This document shows positions 7,345 through 13,981 of a stretch of DNA of 19,803 nucleotides, piece by piece (position 1 is the stretch's first letter; the number at the start of each line of letters is the position of its first letter). This DNA comes from Gemmatimonadota bacterium. GTDB taxonomy: Bacteria > Latescibacterota > UBA2968 > UBA8231. The DNA lies in NCBI GenBank assembly GCA_002712305.1, contig PATE01000010.1:36340-56142 (forward strand). The letters run 5' to 3'. The translations under genes and the position numbers were made by a program. The notes under the pieces are model-generated. The model worked only from the letters and a program-made list of their open reading frames with translations. It was not told where the DNA came from and did no database searches.

Positions 7345-8832
7345 GTGGACGGACTTTTCGGACAACGCATCAAGGTTCTGCTAGGCATCCTGGGGCTCGT
7401 GGCAGCCCTGTGGTTCATCTATGCAGTGCGGGGAATTCTCGCCCCGTTTATTCTCGCCTTCATCCTCGCCTATGTCATGACGCCGCTGGTGGACCGCATG
7501 GAAGGTCGTGGTCTTCGGCGCACGGCCAGCATTCTGCTGATCTTCGCCGGTGGGTTTGTCGGCATCACACTCGGAGTGGTCACAGCGGGGAAGAAGCTCG
7601 CCCAGGAGATGATCGACCTCTCCGTTGAGTTCCTGCGTGAGGAAACGACGGAGCGAGAGTTAGTCATCCGCAATGATGGTACGGCGCGCCCCATGATCGT
7701 CGAGCTGGATGTCATCGGCGCCGGTGTTGGTATTGGGGTGAACCCCTTCACTATCGTCGAGCCGCGTGCGGACGAGACCGTCATCATTGAACCGCGCAGT
7801 GAACAGATCGTCCGCATCCGCTTTTCGCCACCTGAGGTGACTCCCTTTGCCGGCAATCTTACCGTCCGTGAGGAAAGAACGGGCAAGATCGCCTACAAGA
7901 TTCCCCTGCGTGGAAATGCCGATGTGGGGGATGGATGGGCCGGATACTGGAGTGCCAACAAGTCGCAGGAGCGTCTGTGGCGAACCCCGGCCTTCTGGGA
8001 ATTCGACCGGGACAAGGAGACCGACTGGGGCGAAATGGGTTTCAGCGCTTCGGGTTTCGACTTCGGCTCCGCAGGGCCCAACATCCTGACCAAGATCACG
8101 GTGTTGGCAAAGAATCTCGAACCCCATGTACAGCCGATCATCGGTCAAGATACCGACCTGGCCACACTGATTCAGACTCACGGCTCCCGACTGATCAATG
8201 TACTGCTGGGTCGAACCTCCGAACTGGTGGGGGGCTTATTCTCGGGGATCATGCTCATAGTTATCGTCCCCTTCGTGGCGTTCTTCTTCCTGCGTGAGGG
8301 GCGGCGCATCACGCATGGAATGATCGAGATGGTCCCCAACGGCTATTTCGAGATGACACTGAATCTGCTTCACTCCATCAACAACTCGATCGGTGGGTAT
8401 ATCAGGGGCCAGATTCTGGCCGTGAGTGTCGTCGCGGTCCTGGCGGGCACAGGGCTGATGCTGATTGAGGTTCCTTACGCCTGGCCCGTGGGCGTATTGG
8501 CTGGTCTCGCCAATATGATTCCCTATCTCGGCCCGATCATCGGGATTGCAGCAGCGACGATCGTCGCCTTGGCCACGCTGGGCGGCATGTCGATGGTGAC
8601 CAAGGTCATCATCGTCTTCGCCATCATTCAGATTGTCGACAATGTCCTGATTCAGCCTGTTGTGATCGCCAAGAGTGTCGATCTACACCCCCTCGTTGTT
8701 CTGGTGGTGGTGATGATCGGTAGCGATCTATGGGGAATCGTCGGAATGCTGATCGCCGTTCCCGCCACGGGGATTCTGAAGGTCAGTACGCAGACGATCT
8801 ACGACGGCGTCCGCGGGTACTCCGTAACCTGA
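7345..8832 (+). CDS. AI-2E-family (PerM/YhhT-like) permease with an inserted Ig-like ASH/HYDIN-type domain
   Basis: N- and C-terminal parts match the AI-2E/PerM permease family: two to three N-terminal membrane helices (starting 'LLGILGLVAALWFIYAV' and 'APFILAFILAYVMTPLVD'), and a C-terminal block with 'VPFVAFFFLREGRRI', 'GGYIRGQILAVSVVAVL', 'LANMIPYLGPIIGI' and 'VLIQPVVIAKSVDLHPLVV'. The usual length is near 350; this protein has 495. The excess sits after the third helix: residues about 100-192 (bases 7642-7920) read as an immunoglobulin-like beta sandwich with 'ELVIRNDGTARPMIVEL', 'IVRIRFSPPEV' and the closing 'IPLRGNA', the pattern of ASH/HYDIN domains, followed by about 60 Trp/Gly-rich residues. 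Start: GTG at 7345 has GAGG nine bases upstream; a TTG at 7330 overlapping the previous TGA would add five residues. Substrate unknown; family members have been linked to export as well as ion transport. Confidence 0.88.
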   Translation: MDGLFGQRIKVLLGILGLVAALWFIYAVRGILAPFILAFILAYVMTPLVDRMEGRGLRRTASILLIFAGGFVGITLGVVTAGKKLAQEMIDLSVEFLREETTERELVIRNDGTARPMIVELDVIGAGVGIGVNPFTIVEPRADETVIIEPRSEQIVRIRFSPPEVTPFAGNLTVREERTGKIAYKIPLRGNADVGDGWAGYWSANKSQERLWRTPAFWEFDRDKETDWGEMGFSASGFDFGSAGPNILTKITVLAKNLEPHVQPIIGQDTDLATLIQTHGSRLINVLLGRTSELVGGLFSGIMLIVIVPFVAFFFLREGRRITHGMIEMVPNGYFEMTLNLLHSINNSIGGYIRGQILAVSVVAVLAGTGLMLIEVPYAWPVGVLAGLANMIPYLGPIIGIAAATIVALATLGGMSMVTKVIIVFAIIQIVDNVLIQPVVIAKSVDLHPLVVLVVVMIGSDLWGIVGMLIAVPATGILKVSTQTIYDGVRGYSVT

Positions 8833-8877
8833 CGGACCACCAGCTCCTTCAGACTGGCCCCAACGCTACGCGCCTGG

Positions 8878-8907
8878 TTGACAAGGTGGGGGGCGGAATG
8901 CTACCTC
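8878..8907 (+). promoter_or_regulatory. Candidate promoter for the cold-shock-domain gene and clpX
   Basis: A perfect TTGACA (8878-8883) is followed after 18 bases by TACCTC (8902-8907), preceded by TG as in extended -10 promoters. The -10 match is poor. If used, it would give a leader of about 180 bases before the TTG start at 9096, as long as cspA-type leaders. Confidence 0.35.
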
Positions 8908-8972
8908 AATACGTCGGATTGTCGTAACTTCGAGTCTGTCCCTGTCCAGCGGAAACCACCGATTGGACCGTC

Positions 8973-8997
8973 GGCGAGGGACGATCTATCGCTCGCC
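8973..8997 (+). other. Hairpin in the leader of the cold-shock-domain gene
   Basis: GGCGAG (8973-8978) pairs with CTCGCC (8992-8997), with an inner CGA/TCG pairing around TCTA and a 3-base bulge on the left. No T-run follows. It sits in the 263-base gap 8833-9095, in which I see no gene, only this hairpin, a second one at 9039-9066 and a candidate promoter. Confidence 0.4.
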
Positions 8998-9038
8998 CCA
9001 TCAGGTAATGATGGCGGATGAGCGACTTCAAACCTGCA

Positions 9039-9066
9039 ACTCTGAGATTCCTCTAACACTCAGAGT
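9039..9066 (+). promoter_or_regulatory. Leader stem-loop with a loop complementary to the downstream Shine-Dalgarno
   Basis: ACTCTGAG (9039-9046) and CTCAGAGT (9059-9066) form a perfect 8-bp stem with a 12-base loop. The loop bases TTCCTCT (9048-9054) can pair with AGAGGGA (9081-9087), which overlaps the ribosome-binding site of the cold-shock-domain gene, with one G-U pair in seven. This could form a pseudoknot that hides or exposes the start site. Inferred from sequence only. Confidence 0.4.
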
Positions 9067-9095
9067 GGGGCGCCTGTTTCAGAGGGAGGAGTTTC

Positions 9096-9887
9096 TTGGC
9101 TTCGTTACAGATCAATCAAGCGACCATCGATTCTGTCGCCGATCGAATCGTAAATGCCCGCCAACTCCACGGGAAAGACAGTGCCTATGCCATCGGCCTG
9201 AATGCAGGCATCGAAATGCTGCTCGGGACCGATGTAGATACAGCCAAACAGATTCGGGCGAAGGTCCTGGAACTGGAGTCTGATAAGGCCCCAGTACAAA
9301 GCCCTCGCCCGTCAGCACCTGCTCCGGTTGTCAAGGAACACGCTGAAAAGGCACCGCAAGGAGATGATGACGCAACGCCCCTTGCCGAAAACACATGGAT
9401 TCGGGGTCACGTCAAATGGTTCAACAACGACAAGGGCTACGGTTTCATCTCGACCGATGCCAATACAGACGTCTTCGTCCATTGGCGCGACATCTCTTCC
9501 TGGGATCGATCGCTCACGCAAGGTGACCCCGTTGAGTTCATGGTCACCAAGACGGCCAAGGGCTTTCAGGCCATCAATGTGATGAAGCCAGGCGGTGAAG
9601 GGGCCGAAGACGAGAAGGCGGCAGAAGGATCAGCCGAGACGGCCCAACCTGGTGATGGGTCGGAGGCAGGCCCTGCAGTGGCGCCACCGGTGGTGCAGGG
9701 TGATGCTCCCGTTGAGACGCCCCCTTCGACATCTGATGCGGCTGAGCCTGCTGCAACAGAGCCAGAGGCGACTCCCCAGACCGCCCCGATAGCTGTCGAT
9801 GAAGGCTCAGAGCCCGCGGAATCGCCTCAACCTCAACCCTCTGCCGACGTAAACGCCGGCGGTAGCGGCGATACACAGAACGGCTGA
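9096..9887 (+). CDS. Cold-shock-domain protein with an N-terminal helical region and a long acidic Pro/Ala-rich tail
   Basis: The central residues 102-163 are a cold-shock domain: 'GHVKWFNNDKGYGFIS' with RNP1 K113-G-Y-G-F-I118, and RNP2 V126-F-V-H129, both needed for single-stranded nucleic acid binding. Ordinary Csp proteins are about 70 residues; this one has 263. Residues 1-62 look helical ('IDSVADRIVNARQLHGKDSAYAIGLNAGIEML') and match no family I know, followed by a Pro-rich linker. Residues about 165-263 are low-complexity, rich in Glu, Ala, Pro and Gln, hence probably disordered and acidic. Start is TTG at 9096, supported by GGAGG at 9085-9089 six bases upstream. clpX follows after 9 bases with its Shine-Dalgarno overlapping this stop codon, so the two are almost certainly co-transcribed. 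Probably an RNA-binding protein; its target is unknown. Confidence 0.9.
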   Translation: MASLQINQATIDSVADRIVNARQLHGKDSAYAIGLNAGIEMLLGTDVDTAKQIRAKVLELESDKAPVQSPRPSAPAPVVKEHAEKAPQGDDDATPLAENTWIRGHVKWFNNDKGYGFISTDANTDVFVHWRDISSWDRSLTQGDPVEFMVTKTAKGFQAINVMKPGGEGAEDEKAAEGSAETAQPGDGSEAGPAVAPPVVQGDAPVETPPSTSDAAEPAATEPEATPQTAPIAVDEGSEPAESPQPQPSADVNAGGSGDTQNG

Positions 9888-9896
9888 GGATCGACG

Positions 9897-11126
9897 ATGC
9901 TGAAGAAGCCACGCAATACGGTCAGTTGTTCGTTCTGCGGGAAGGGCGTGGGCCAGGTTGAGAAGATCATCACCGGCCCGTCCGTCCATATCTGCAACGA
10001 ATGCGTGGCCTTGTGTAATGAGGTCCTCGAAGAAGAGACTAAGCAGGAACCTAATCTCAATGGCAACCCCCTGCCCAAACCTGCTCAGATCAAAGAGCAA
10101 CTCGATGAGCATATCATCGGACAGGAGAGGGCGAAGAAAGCCCTGTCTGTCGCCGTCTACAATCACTACAAGCGGGTCCATTCCGGTACGTCCGATGTAG
10201 AACTGACGAAAAGCAATATCCTTCTTCTCGGTCCAACGGGCACGGGCAAAACGCTGTTGGCCGAGACGATGGCCCGCATCCTTCAGGTGCCCTTCGCCAT
10301 CGTGGACGCAACCGTCCTCACCGAAGCGGGGTATGTCGGTGAAGATGTAGAGAACATCCTCGTTCGAATCCTGCAGGCCGCTGACTATGATGTGGCTCAG
10401 GCGGAGCGGGGAATCCTGTTCATCGACGAAGTCGACAAGATTGCCCGCAAGTCAGGCAATCCATCGATTACGAGAGATGTGTCAGGCGAGGGGGTACAGC
10501 AGGAACTGCTCAAGATTCTTGAGGGAACCGTTTCGGGCGTTCCGCCAAAGGGTGGTCGGAAACATCCTGAACAGCCATTGGTTCAGATCAACACACGAAA
10601 CATCCTGTTTATCTGTGGCGGCGCCTTTGATGGCCTCGACAAGGCGATCGCCGCTCGCACCGGTCGCCGTGCGATCGGTTTCGGAGCAGCCGGTACAGAT
10701 GCTGCAGACGCTGACGTGGGACAGCTGTTGGCCCGGGTCGAACCCGAGGATCTGGTGCAGTATGGCCTGATCCCTGAACTGATCGGCCGGCTACCGGTGG
10801 TCAGTGCGCTGCACCCTCTCAGCGACGACGCGCTGCTCGATATTCTCGAGAGACCCAAGAATGCGCTGATCCGGCAATATCAGAAGCTGTTCGAGATGGA
10901 CGGCCTGTCCCTGCGTTTCGAAGAAGATGCGCTGAGAAAGGTCGTAGAATTGACACGAGAAAAGTCGATGGGGGCTCGCGGCCTTCGAGCGGTCCTGGAG
11001 ACGGCGATGTTCGAAATCATGTTTGAGCTGCCATCGAAAGATGATGTGAAAGAGTGTGTGATCACGAGGGACTTTATCTCCGCCAAGGGGCCGCCGACCT
11101 TCGTTCACAAGCGCAAGCGCGCCTGA
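9897..11126 (+). CDS. clpX: ATP-dependent protease ATP-binding subunit ClpX
   Basis: ClpX is the hexameric AAA+ unfoldase that feeds tagged proteins (for example ssrA-tagged) into ClpP. All hallmarks are in the 409 residues: the zinc-binding domain C11-x2-C14...C33-x2-C36, Walker A GPTGTGKT (112-119), pore-1 loop GYVGED (145-150), Walker B LFIDE (174-178), RKH loop (221-223), the ClpP-docking IGF tripeptide (260-262), and the sensor-2 box 'SMGARGLR'. The IGF motif shows that it can partner a ClpP, and a ClpP gene lies 2 kb away on the other strand. In many bacteria tig-clpP-clpX are contiguous; here clpX instead follows a cold-shock-domain gene by 9 bases. The ATG at 9897 is preceded by GAGGA (9886-9890). 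Confidence 0.98.
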   Translation: MLKKPRNTVSCSFCGKGVGQVEKIITGPSVHICNECVALCNEVLEEETKQEPNLNGNPLPKPAQIKEQLDEHIIGQERAKKALSVAVYNHYKRVHSGTSDVELTKSNILLLGPTGTGKTLLAETMARILQVPFAIVDATVLTEAGYVGEDVENILVRILQAADYDVAQAERGILFIDEVDKIARKSGNPSITRDVSGEGVQQELLKILEGTVSGVPPKGGRKHPEQPLVQINTRNILFICGGAFDGLDKAIAARTGRRAIGFGAAGTDAADADVGQLLARVEPEDLVQYGLIPELIGRLPVVSALHPLSDDALLDILERPKNALIRQYQKLFEMDGLSLRFEEDALRKVVELTREKSMGARGLRAVLETAMFEIMFELPSKDDVKECVITRDFISAKGPPTFVHKRKRA

Positions 11127-11131
11127 GTAGT

Positions 11132-11169
11132 ACAGCCGCCCTCTCGTCCTCGTGTCCGGAGGGCGCTGT
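11132..11169 (+). other. Stable hairpin between clpX and the epmA-like gene
   Basis: Bases 11132-11143 pair with 11159-11169 in an 11-bp GC-rich stem with one bulged C and a 15-base loop. The bases after it (CATTGTCC) are not a T-run, so intrinsic termination is doubtful. It may be a processing or mRNA-stability element, or a weak terminator that lowers expression of the two downstream genes. Confidence 0.5.
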
Positions 11170-11192
11170 CATTGTCCCGGCAGAGATAGACG

Positions 11193-12221
11193 TTGCACGA
11201 ACCATCCGCACAGGAGCGCCGAACACCGCAATCTGCTGCACGGCGATTGCGGGCCTCGGCGTTGTCGGCGATCAGGCAATACTTCGTAGAACGCCAGTTC
11301 CTCGAGGTGGACACTCCTTTGCTGGTGGATGCACCCGGCTCTGAATCGAGTCTGGAGCCAATGCGCGTCGGGCGAACAGATGGCCGGCCCGCCTGGTTGA
11401 TTACGTCACCCGAACACCACATGAAGCGTTTGCTGTGTGACGGCGAGCGACGAATCTTCCAGATCTGTCGCTGCTTTCGCGGGGAGGAAGCCACGCCGCA
11501 TCATCGGGCCGAGTTCACGATGGTTGAATGGTATCGGCGGGATGCAGACTACCAGCAGATTGCCACAGATGTTGAACAGCTGGTCCTTTTCGTGGCGAAC
11601 AAGTGCGGTCTTGGACTCCAGGTGGGCCCGGCAGATGCGCTTGTCGATCTGTCGTCACCATGGTCTCAGTGGTCGGTGGCTGATGCGTTCGCTGAGTTTG
11701 CGCAGATCGAGTTGACCGGGCCAGAGGACCCCTCGGCATTGCGTCATGCCGCTCAGAGAGCGAACATGTCCTCCGTCACGGACGAGGATGATTGGGAGAC
11801 AGCCTTTTACAAGATCCTCCTCGAGCGCGTCGAACCGGCGCTGGCGCGCACCGGCCGAGGTGTGCACCTTCTCGATTGGCCTGCGCCCATGGCGGCCTTG
11901 GCACGTTTGAAGGAAGATGACCTCTCGGTGGCAGAACGTGTCGAGTCGTATGCGGGCGGACTAGAGTTGGCCAACGGCTTTTCTGAGCTTACCGATCCAC
12001 GGCAGCAACGTCGGCGGTTCTACCAGGAGCGAAGACGACGACGAAAGCAACAGCGAGATGTGTTTCCCGTGGACGAGTCCTTTCTTCGTGGACTGGCTAT
12101 GGGCATGCCATCATCAGCGGGTGTGGCGCTTGGACTGGATCGATTGCTGTTGCTGATAGGACCCTACAACGACCTGCACCACGTGGCGCCGCATTTCATG
12201 GAGCATAGAGAGAAAGAATGA
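11193..12221 (+). CDS. epmA: EF-P (R)-beta-lysine ligase-like protein, EpmA/GenX/PoxA (truncated LysRS paralog)
   Basis: The 342-residue protein resembles the catalytic core of class II lysyl-tRNA synthetase without the N-terminal tRNA anticodon-binding domain, the defining layout of EpmA, which attaches beta-lysine to elongation factor P to relieve ribosome stalling at polyproline. Seen: motif 2 'FRGEEATPHHRAEFTMVEWYR' (95-115), substrate region 'GLELANGFSELTDPRQQRRRF', and motif 3 'GMPSSAGVALGLDRLLLL' near the C-terminus. Length agrees with E. coli EpmA (about 325). A TTG start at 11193 is used because a stop codon lies just upstream and no ATG or GTG precedes the conserved core; its ribosome-binding site is weak. 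The partner genes efp and epmB are not in the window. Its stop overlaps the next start in an ATGA junction. Confidence 0.9.
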   Translation: MHEPSAQERRTPQSAARRLRASALSAIRQYFVERQFLEVDTPLLVDAPGSESSLEPMRVGRTDGRPAWLITSPEHHMKRLLCDGERRIFQICRCFRGEEATPHHRAEFTMVEWYRRDADYQQIATDVEQLVLFVANKCGLGLQVGPADALVDLSSPWSQWSVADAFAEFAQIELTGPEDPSALRHAAQRANMSSVTDEDDWETAFYKILLERVEPALARTGRGVHLLDWPAPMAALARLKEDDLSVAERVESYAGGLELANGFSELTDPRQQRRRFYQERRRRRKQQRDVFPVDESFLRGLAMGMPSSAGVALGLDRLLLLIGPYNDLHHVAPHFMEHREKE

Positions 12222-13120
12222 GTCGAATCCTGATCGTATCCGCCGACGACGGAGTCGCTGACGAGATTCGGCAGTCGCTCCCGGATGAGAGGTACGATCT
12301 CGTGCGATCTACGGATGTGGATGGCGGCTTTGAACATCTGGACAGTGGCGATGAGCGGTGTGATCTGGTTCTCTACGATCAACGATTGTCAGATGACAAG
12401 GACAAGGCCCCTGAACGTGGACTGGAGCGCTATGTAGATCGGGCCAGTACGATGGATACACCTCTGGTTGTGCTCAGCACGGCAAAACATTCCGCAGAGT
12501 GGGTGCCCTGGTTGAACGCGGGAGCCACCGATCATTTGCCCATCGAGCCGATCAATCCGGAAGTCCTGGCCGCAAAGGTCGCCGTTCTGCTACGGATCAA
12601 GGAGCGACTAGACCAGTTGCGCGCCGAGGCGGTGATCGATGAACTGACCGGTGTCCACAATCGGCGGTATCTCGATGAACAACTCGGTGCTCGGCTCGGC
12701 GAGGCAGCCCGCTACGACATGCCCTTTTCCATTGGCCTGCTCGATATCGACCATTTCAAGAACGTGAACGATGCCCACGGGCACCTTGCCGGTGACCGCA
12801 TCCTGCAGGAAACGGCGGGGATCATCCGCAAACAGATGCGGAAGGAAGATGTCTTGGTTCGCTATGGGGGGGAAGAGTTCGCCGTCATGTTGCCGCAAAC
12901 CGATCGTCTGGGATCTGTCATACTGGGCGAACGTATTCGCGAGGCCATCGCCGAACACAGCTTCGATGTAGATGGGAAGACGCTGAGGGTCACCGCAAGC
13001 GTGGGCGTTGCGTCCTATCCACTCGACAACTGTACTGAGCCTGAAGACCTGGTGGCCATCGCGGACAAGCGTCTGTATCAGGCGAAAGACGCAGGACGCA
13101 ACCAGAGCGTCTTCGAGTAG
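12218..13120 (+). CDS. Diguanylate cyclase: degenerate receiver domain plus GGDEF domain
   Basis: The C-terminal half (about 132-300) is a GGDEF cyclase making c-di-GMP from two GTP: 'DELTGVHNRRYLDE' start, 'DIDHFKNVNDAHGHLAGD' (metal and base contacts), active site R-Y-G217-G-E-E-F221, and 'SVGVA' near the end. The inhibitory I-site RxxD (R208-D211) is five residues before GGEEF, so product inhibition is expected. Residues 1-125 look like a receiver domain with phosphoacceptor-like D54 in 'DLVLYDQRLSD', but the acidic pair after the first strand reads S8-A9 and the conserved lysine near the end is missing ('DHLPIEP'). There is also an enlarged loop at about 58-78. Phosphorylation is therefore doubtful. 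The ATG at 12218 overlaps the epmA stop, so the two genes are coupled. Confidence 0.93.
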   Translation: MSRILIVSADDGVADEIRQSLPDERYDLVRSTDVDGGFEHLDSGDERCDLVLYDQRLSDDKDKAPERGLERYVDRASTMDTPLVVLSTAKHSAEWVPWLNAGATDHLPIEPINPEVLAAKVAVLLRIKERLDQLRAEAVIDELTGVHNRRYLDEQLGARLGEAARYDMPFSIGLLDIDHFKNVNDAHGHLAGDRILQETAGIIRKQMRKEDVLVRYGGEEFAVMLPQTDRLGSVILGERIREAIAEHSFDVDGKTLRVTASVGVASYPLDNCTEPEDLVAIADKRLYQAKDAGRNQSVFE

Positions 13121-13126
13121 GAAACC

Positions 13127-13141
13127 CCGTCGTCAGACGGT
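13127..13141. terminator. Possible small bidirectional terminator between convergent genes
   Basis: CCGTC (13127-13131) and GACGG (13136-13140) form a 5-bp stem with loop GTCA in the 21-base gap between the cyclase and clpP stop codons. On the plus strand a pyrimidine-rich TCTATTCTT follows. The stem is short, so termination is uncertain. Confidence 0.3.
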
Positions 13142-13744
13142 CTATTCTTCTGCCTCGGATTGGGCTGCCGTGGCGAAGATCCCATCGATCAAGCCGAAAT
13201 CTCGTGCTTCATCTGCTGACAGGAAGTAGTCGCGCTCGGTGACGTGATCCACCGTCTCCACATCTTTGCCGGTGTGGTCGACGAGGATCTGGTTCAGTCT
13301 TCGCCGCCAAGCCATGATCTCGCGGGCGTGAATCTCGACGTCCGATGCTTGCCCGCCGATTCCTCCCCAAGGCTGATGCAGCATGACCCTGGAGTGGGGC
13401 AGTGCGTGTCTCTTACCTGCCGAGCCTCCTGCCAACAGGATGGCGCTCATACTGTAGGCCTGTCCCACACACAGGGTGGCCACATCACAGGGGATGTGCT
13501 GTATCGTGTCATAGATGGCGAGACCGGCAGTGATATACCCCCCCGGACTGTTGATATACAGGGAGATGTCCTTCTTCGGATCTTCGGAGGCGAGAAACAG
13601 TAGCTGAGCGACGATGAGATTCGCCTCTGCGTCATCGACCACTGAGCCGATGAAGACGATGCGCTCCTTAAGCAAGCGAGAGAAGATGTCATAGGCTCGC
13701 TCGCCACGCCCCGTCTGCTCGATGACCATTGGAATGACTGCCAT
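13142..13744 (-). CDS. clpP: ATP-dependent Clp protease proteolytic subunit ClpP
   Basis: ClpP is the tetradecameric serine peptidase of the ClpXP and ClpAP machines. The 200-residue protein has the typical length and start '[25 protein letters not shown]', the 'SPGG' oxyanion region (66-69), catalytic S98 in GQAYSMSA, H123 in 'MLHQP' and D172 in 'TERDYFLS'. The region around the serine is usually GQAASMGA; here two neighbours are changed (Tyr before, Ser two after) while the triad is intact. The start at 13744 is chosen from family alignment; the frame is open further upstream to 14044 but those residues are not ClpP-like and run through the promoter. AAGGA (13758-13762 on the complementary strand) is the nearest Shine-Dalgarno, rather distant. 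It is a single-gene unit divergent from the pfkB-hfl operon, sharing the palindromic control region. Confidence 0.97.
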   Translation of the reverse strand: MAVIPMVIEQTGRGERAYDIFSRLLKERIVFIGSVVDDAEANLIVAQLLFLASEDPKKDISLYINSPGGYITAGLAIYDTIQHIPCDVATLCVGQAYSMSAILLAGGSAGKRHALPHSRVMLHQPWGGIGGQASDVEIHAREIMAWRRRLNQILVDHTGKDVETVDHVTERDYFLSADEARDFGLIDGIFATAAQSEAEE

Positions 13745-13801
13745 ACGCTCGTTATCTGTCCTTTGAGATCGAAAAGGTGAGATCCTCTGAAGGTGAAAAT
13801 G

Positions 13802-13830
13802 AGGATAACGGGACCTGCGAAGACTGTCAA
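13802..13830 (-). promoter_or_regulatory. Promoter for clpP
   Basis: On the minus strand a perfect TTGACA -35 (13825-13830) and a TATCCT -10 (13802-13807) are separated by 17 bases. Predicted start near 13795, giving a clpP leader of about 50 bases. The -35 lies inside one arm of the inverted repeat. Confidence 0.65.
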
Positions 13831-13865
13831 CGCGCCCTGTGCATCTACAACCCTCGCGTTGACAG
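13824..13865. promoter_or_regulatory. Perfect 11-bp inverted repeat over both divergent -35 boxes (candidate operator)
   Basis: CTGTCAACGCG (13824-13834) and CGCGTTGACAG (13855-13865) are exact inverted copies with a 20-base spacer, centre to centre 31 bases, close to three helical turns. Each arm holds the -35 box of one promoter (clpP leftward, kinase-hflKC rightward). The shared CGCG and the outer base go beyond what two consensus -35 boxes would explain. It does not resemble CIRCE or other operators I can name. Binding by a dimeric regulator is inferred. Confidence 0.55.
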
Positions 13866-13886
13866 AGTGAAACAGCCTGATACATT
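13859..13886 (+). promoter_or_regulatory. Promoter for the pfkB-kinase/hflKC/coaE/gcvTP run
   Basis: A perfect TTGACA (13859-13864) and TACATT (13881-13886) are 16 bases apart, and TG precedes the -10 with one base between (extended -10). Predicted start near 13893, about 89 bases before the ATG at 13982. It is the only clear promoter before the six-gene run. Confidence 0.65.
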
Positions 13887-13981
13887 CCTCCCTGCCTGAA
13901 CGAAGCACCATGGATCCCGATCGAATGTAGCCGTGGGGCAGCGATTTCCACTCTCCCAACTTTGATCCAACTCAGGACCTC

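Noticed and set aside
8963-9283. 106-codon plus-strand frame before and into the cold-shock gene
   Set aside because: It overlaps the TTG-started CSD gene in another frame, lacks a ribosome-binding site and is Arg/Cys-rich in the way of frame shadows.
11132-11169. Rho-independent terminator after clpX
   Set aside because: Stem is convincing but the following bases are not T-rich, so it is listed only as a hairpin.
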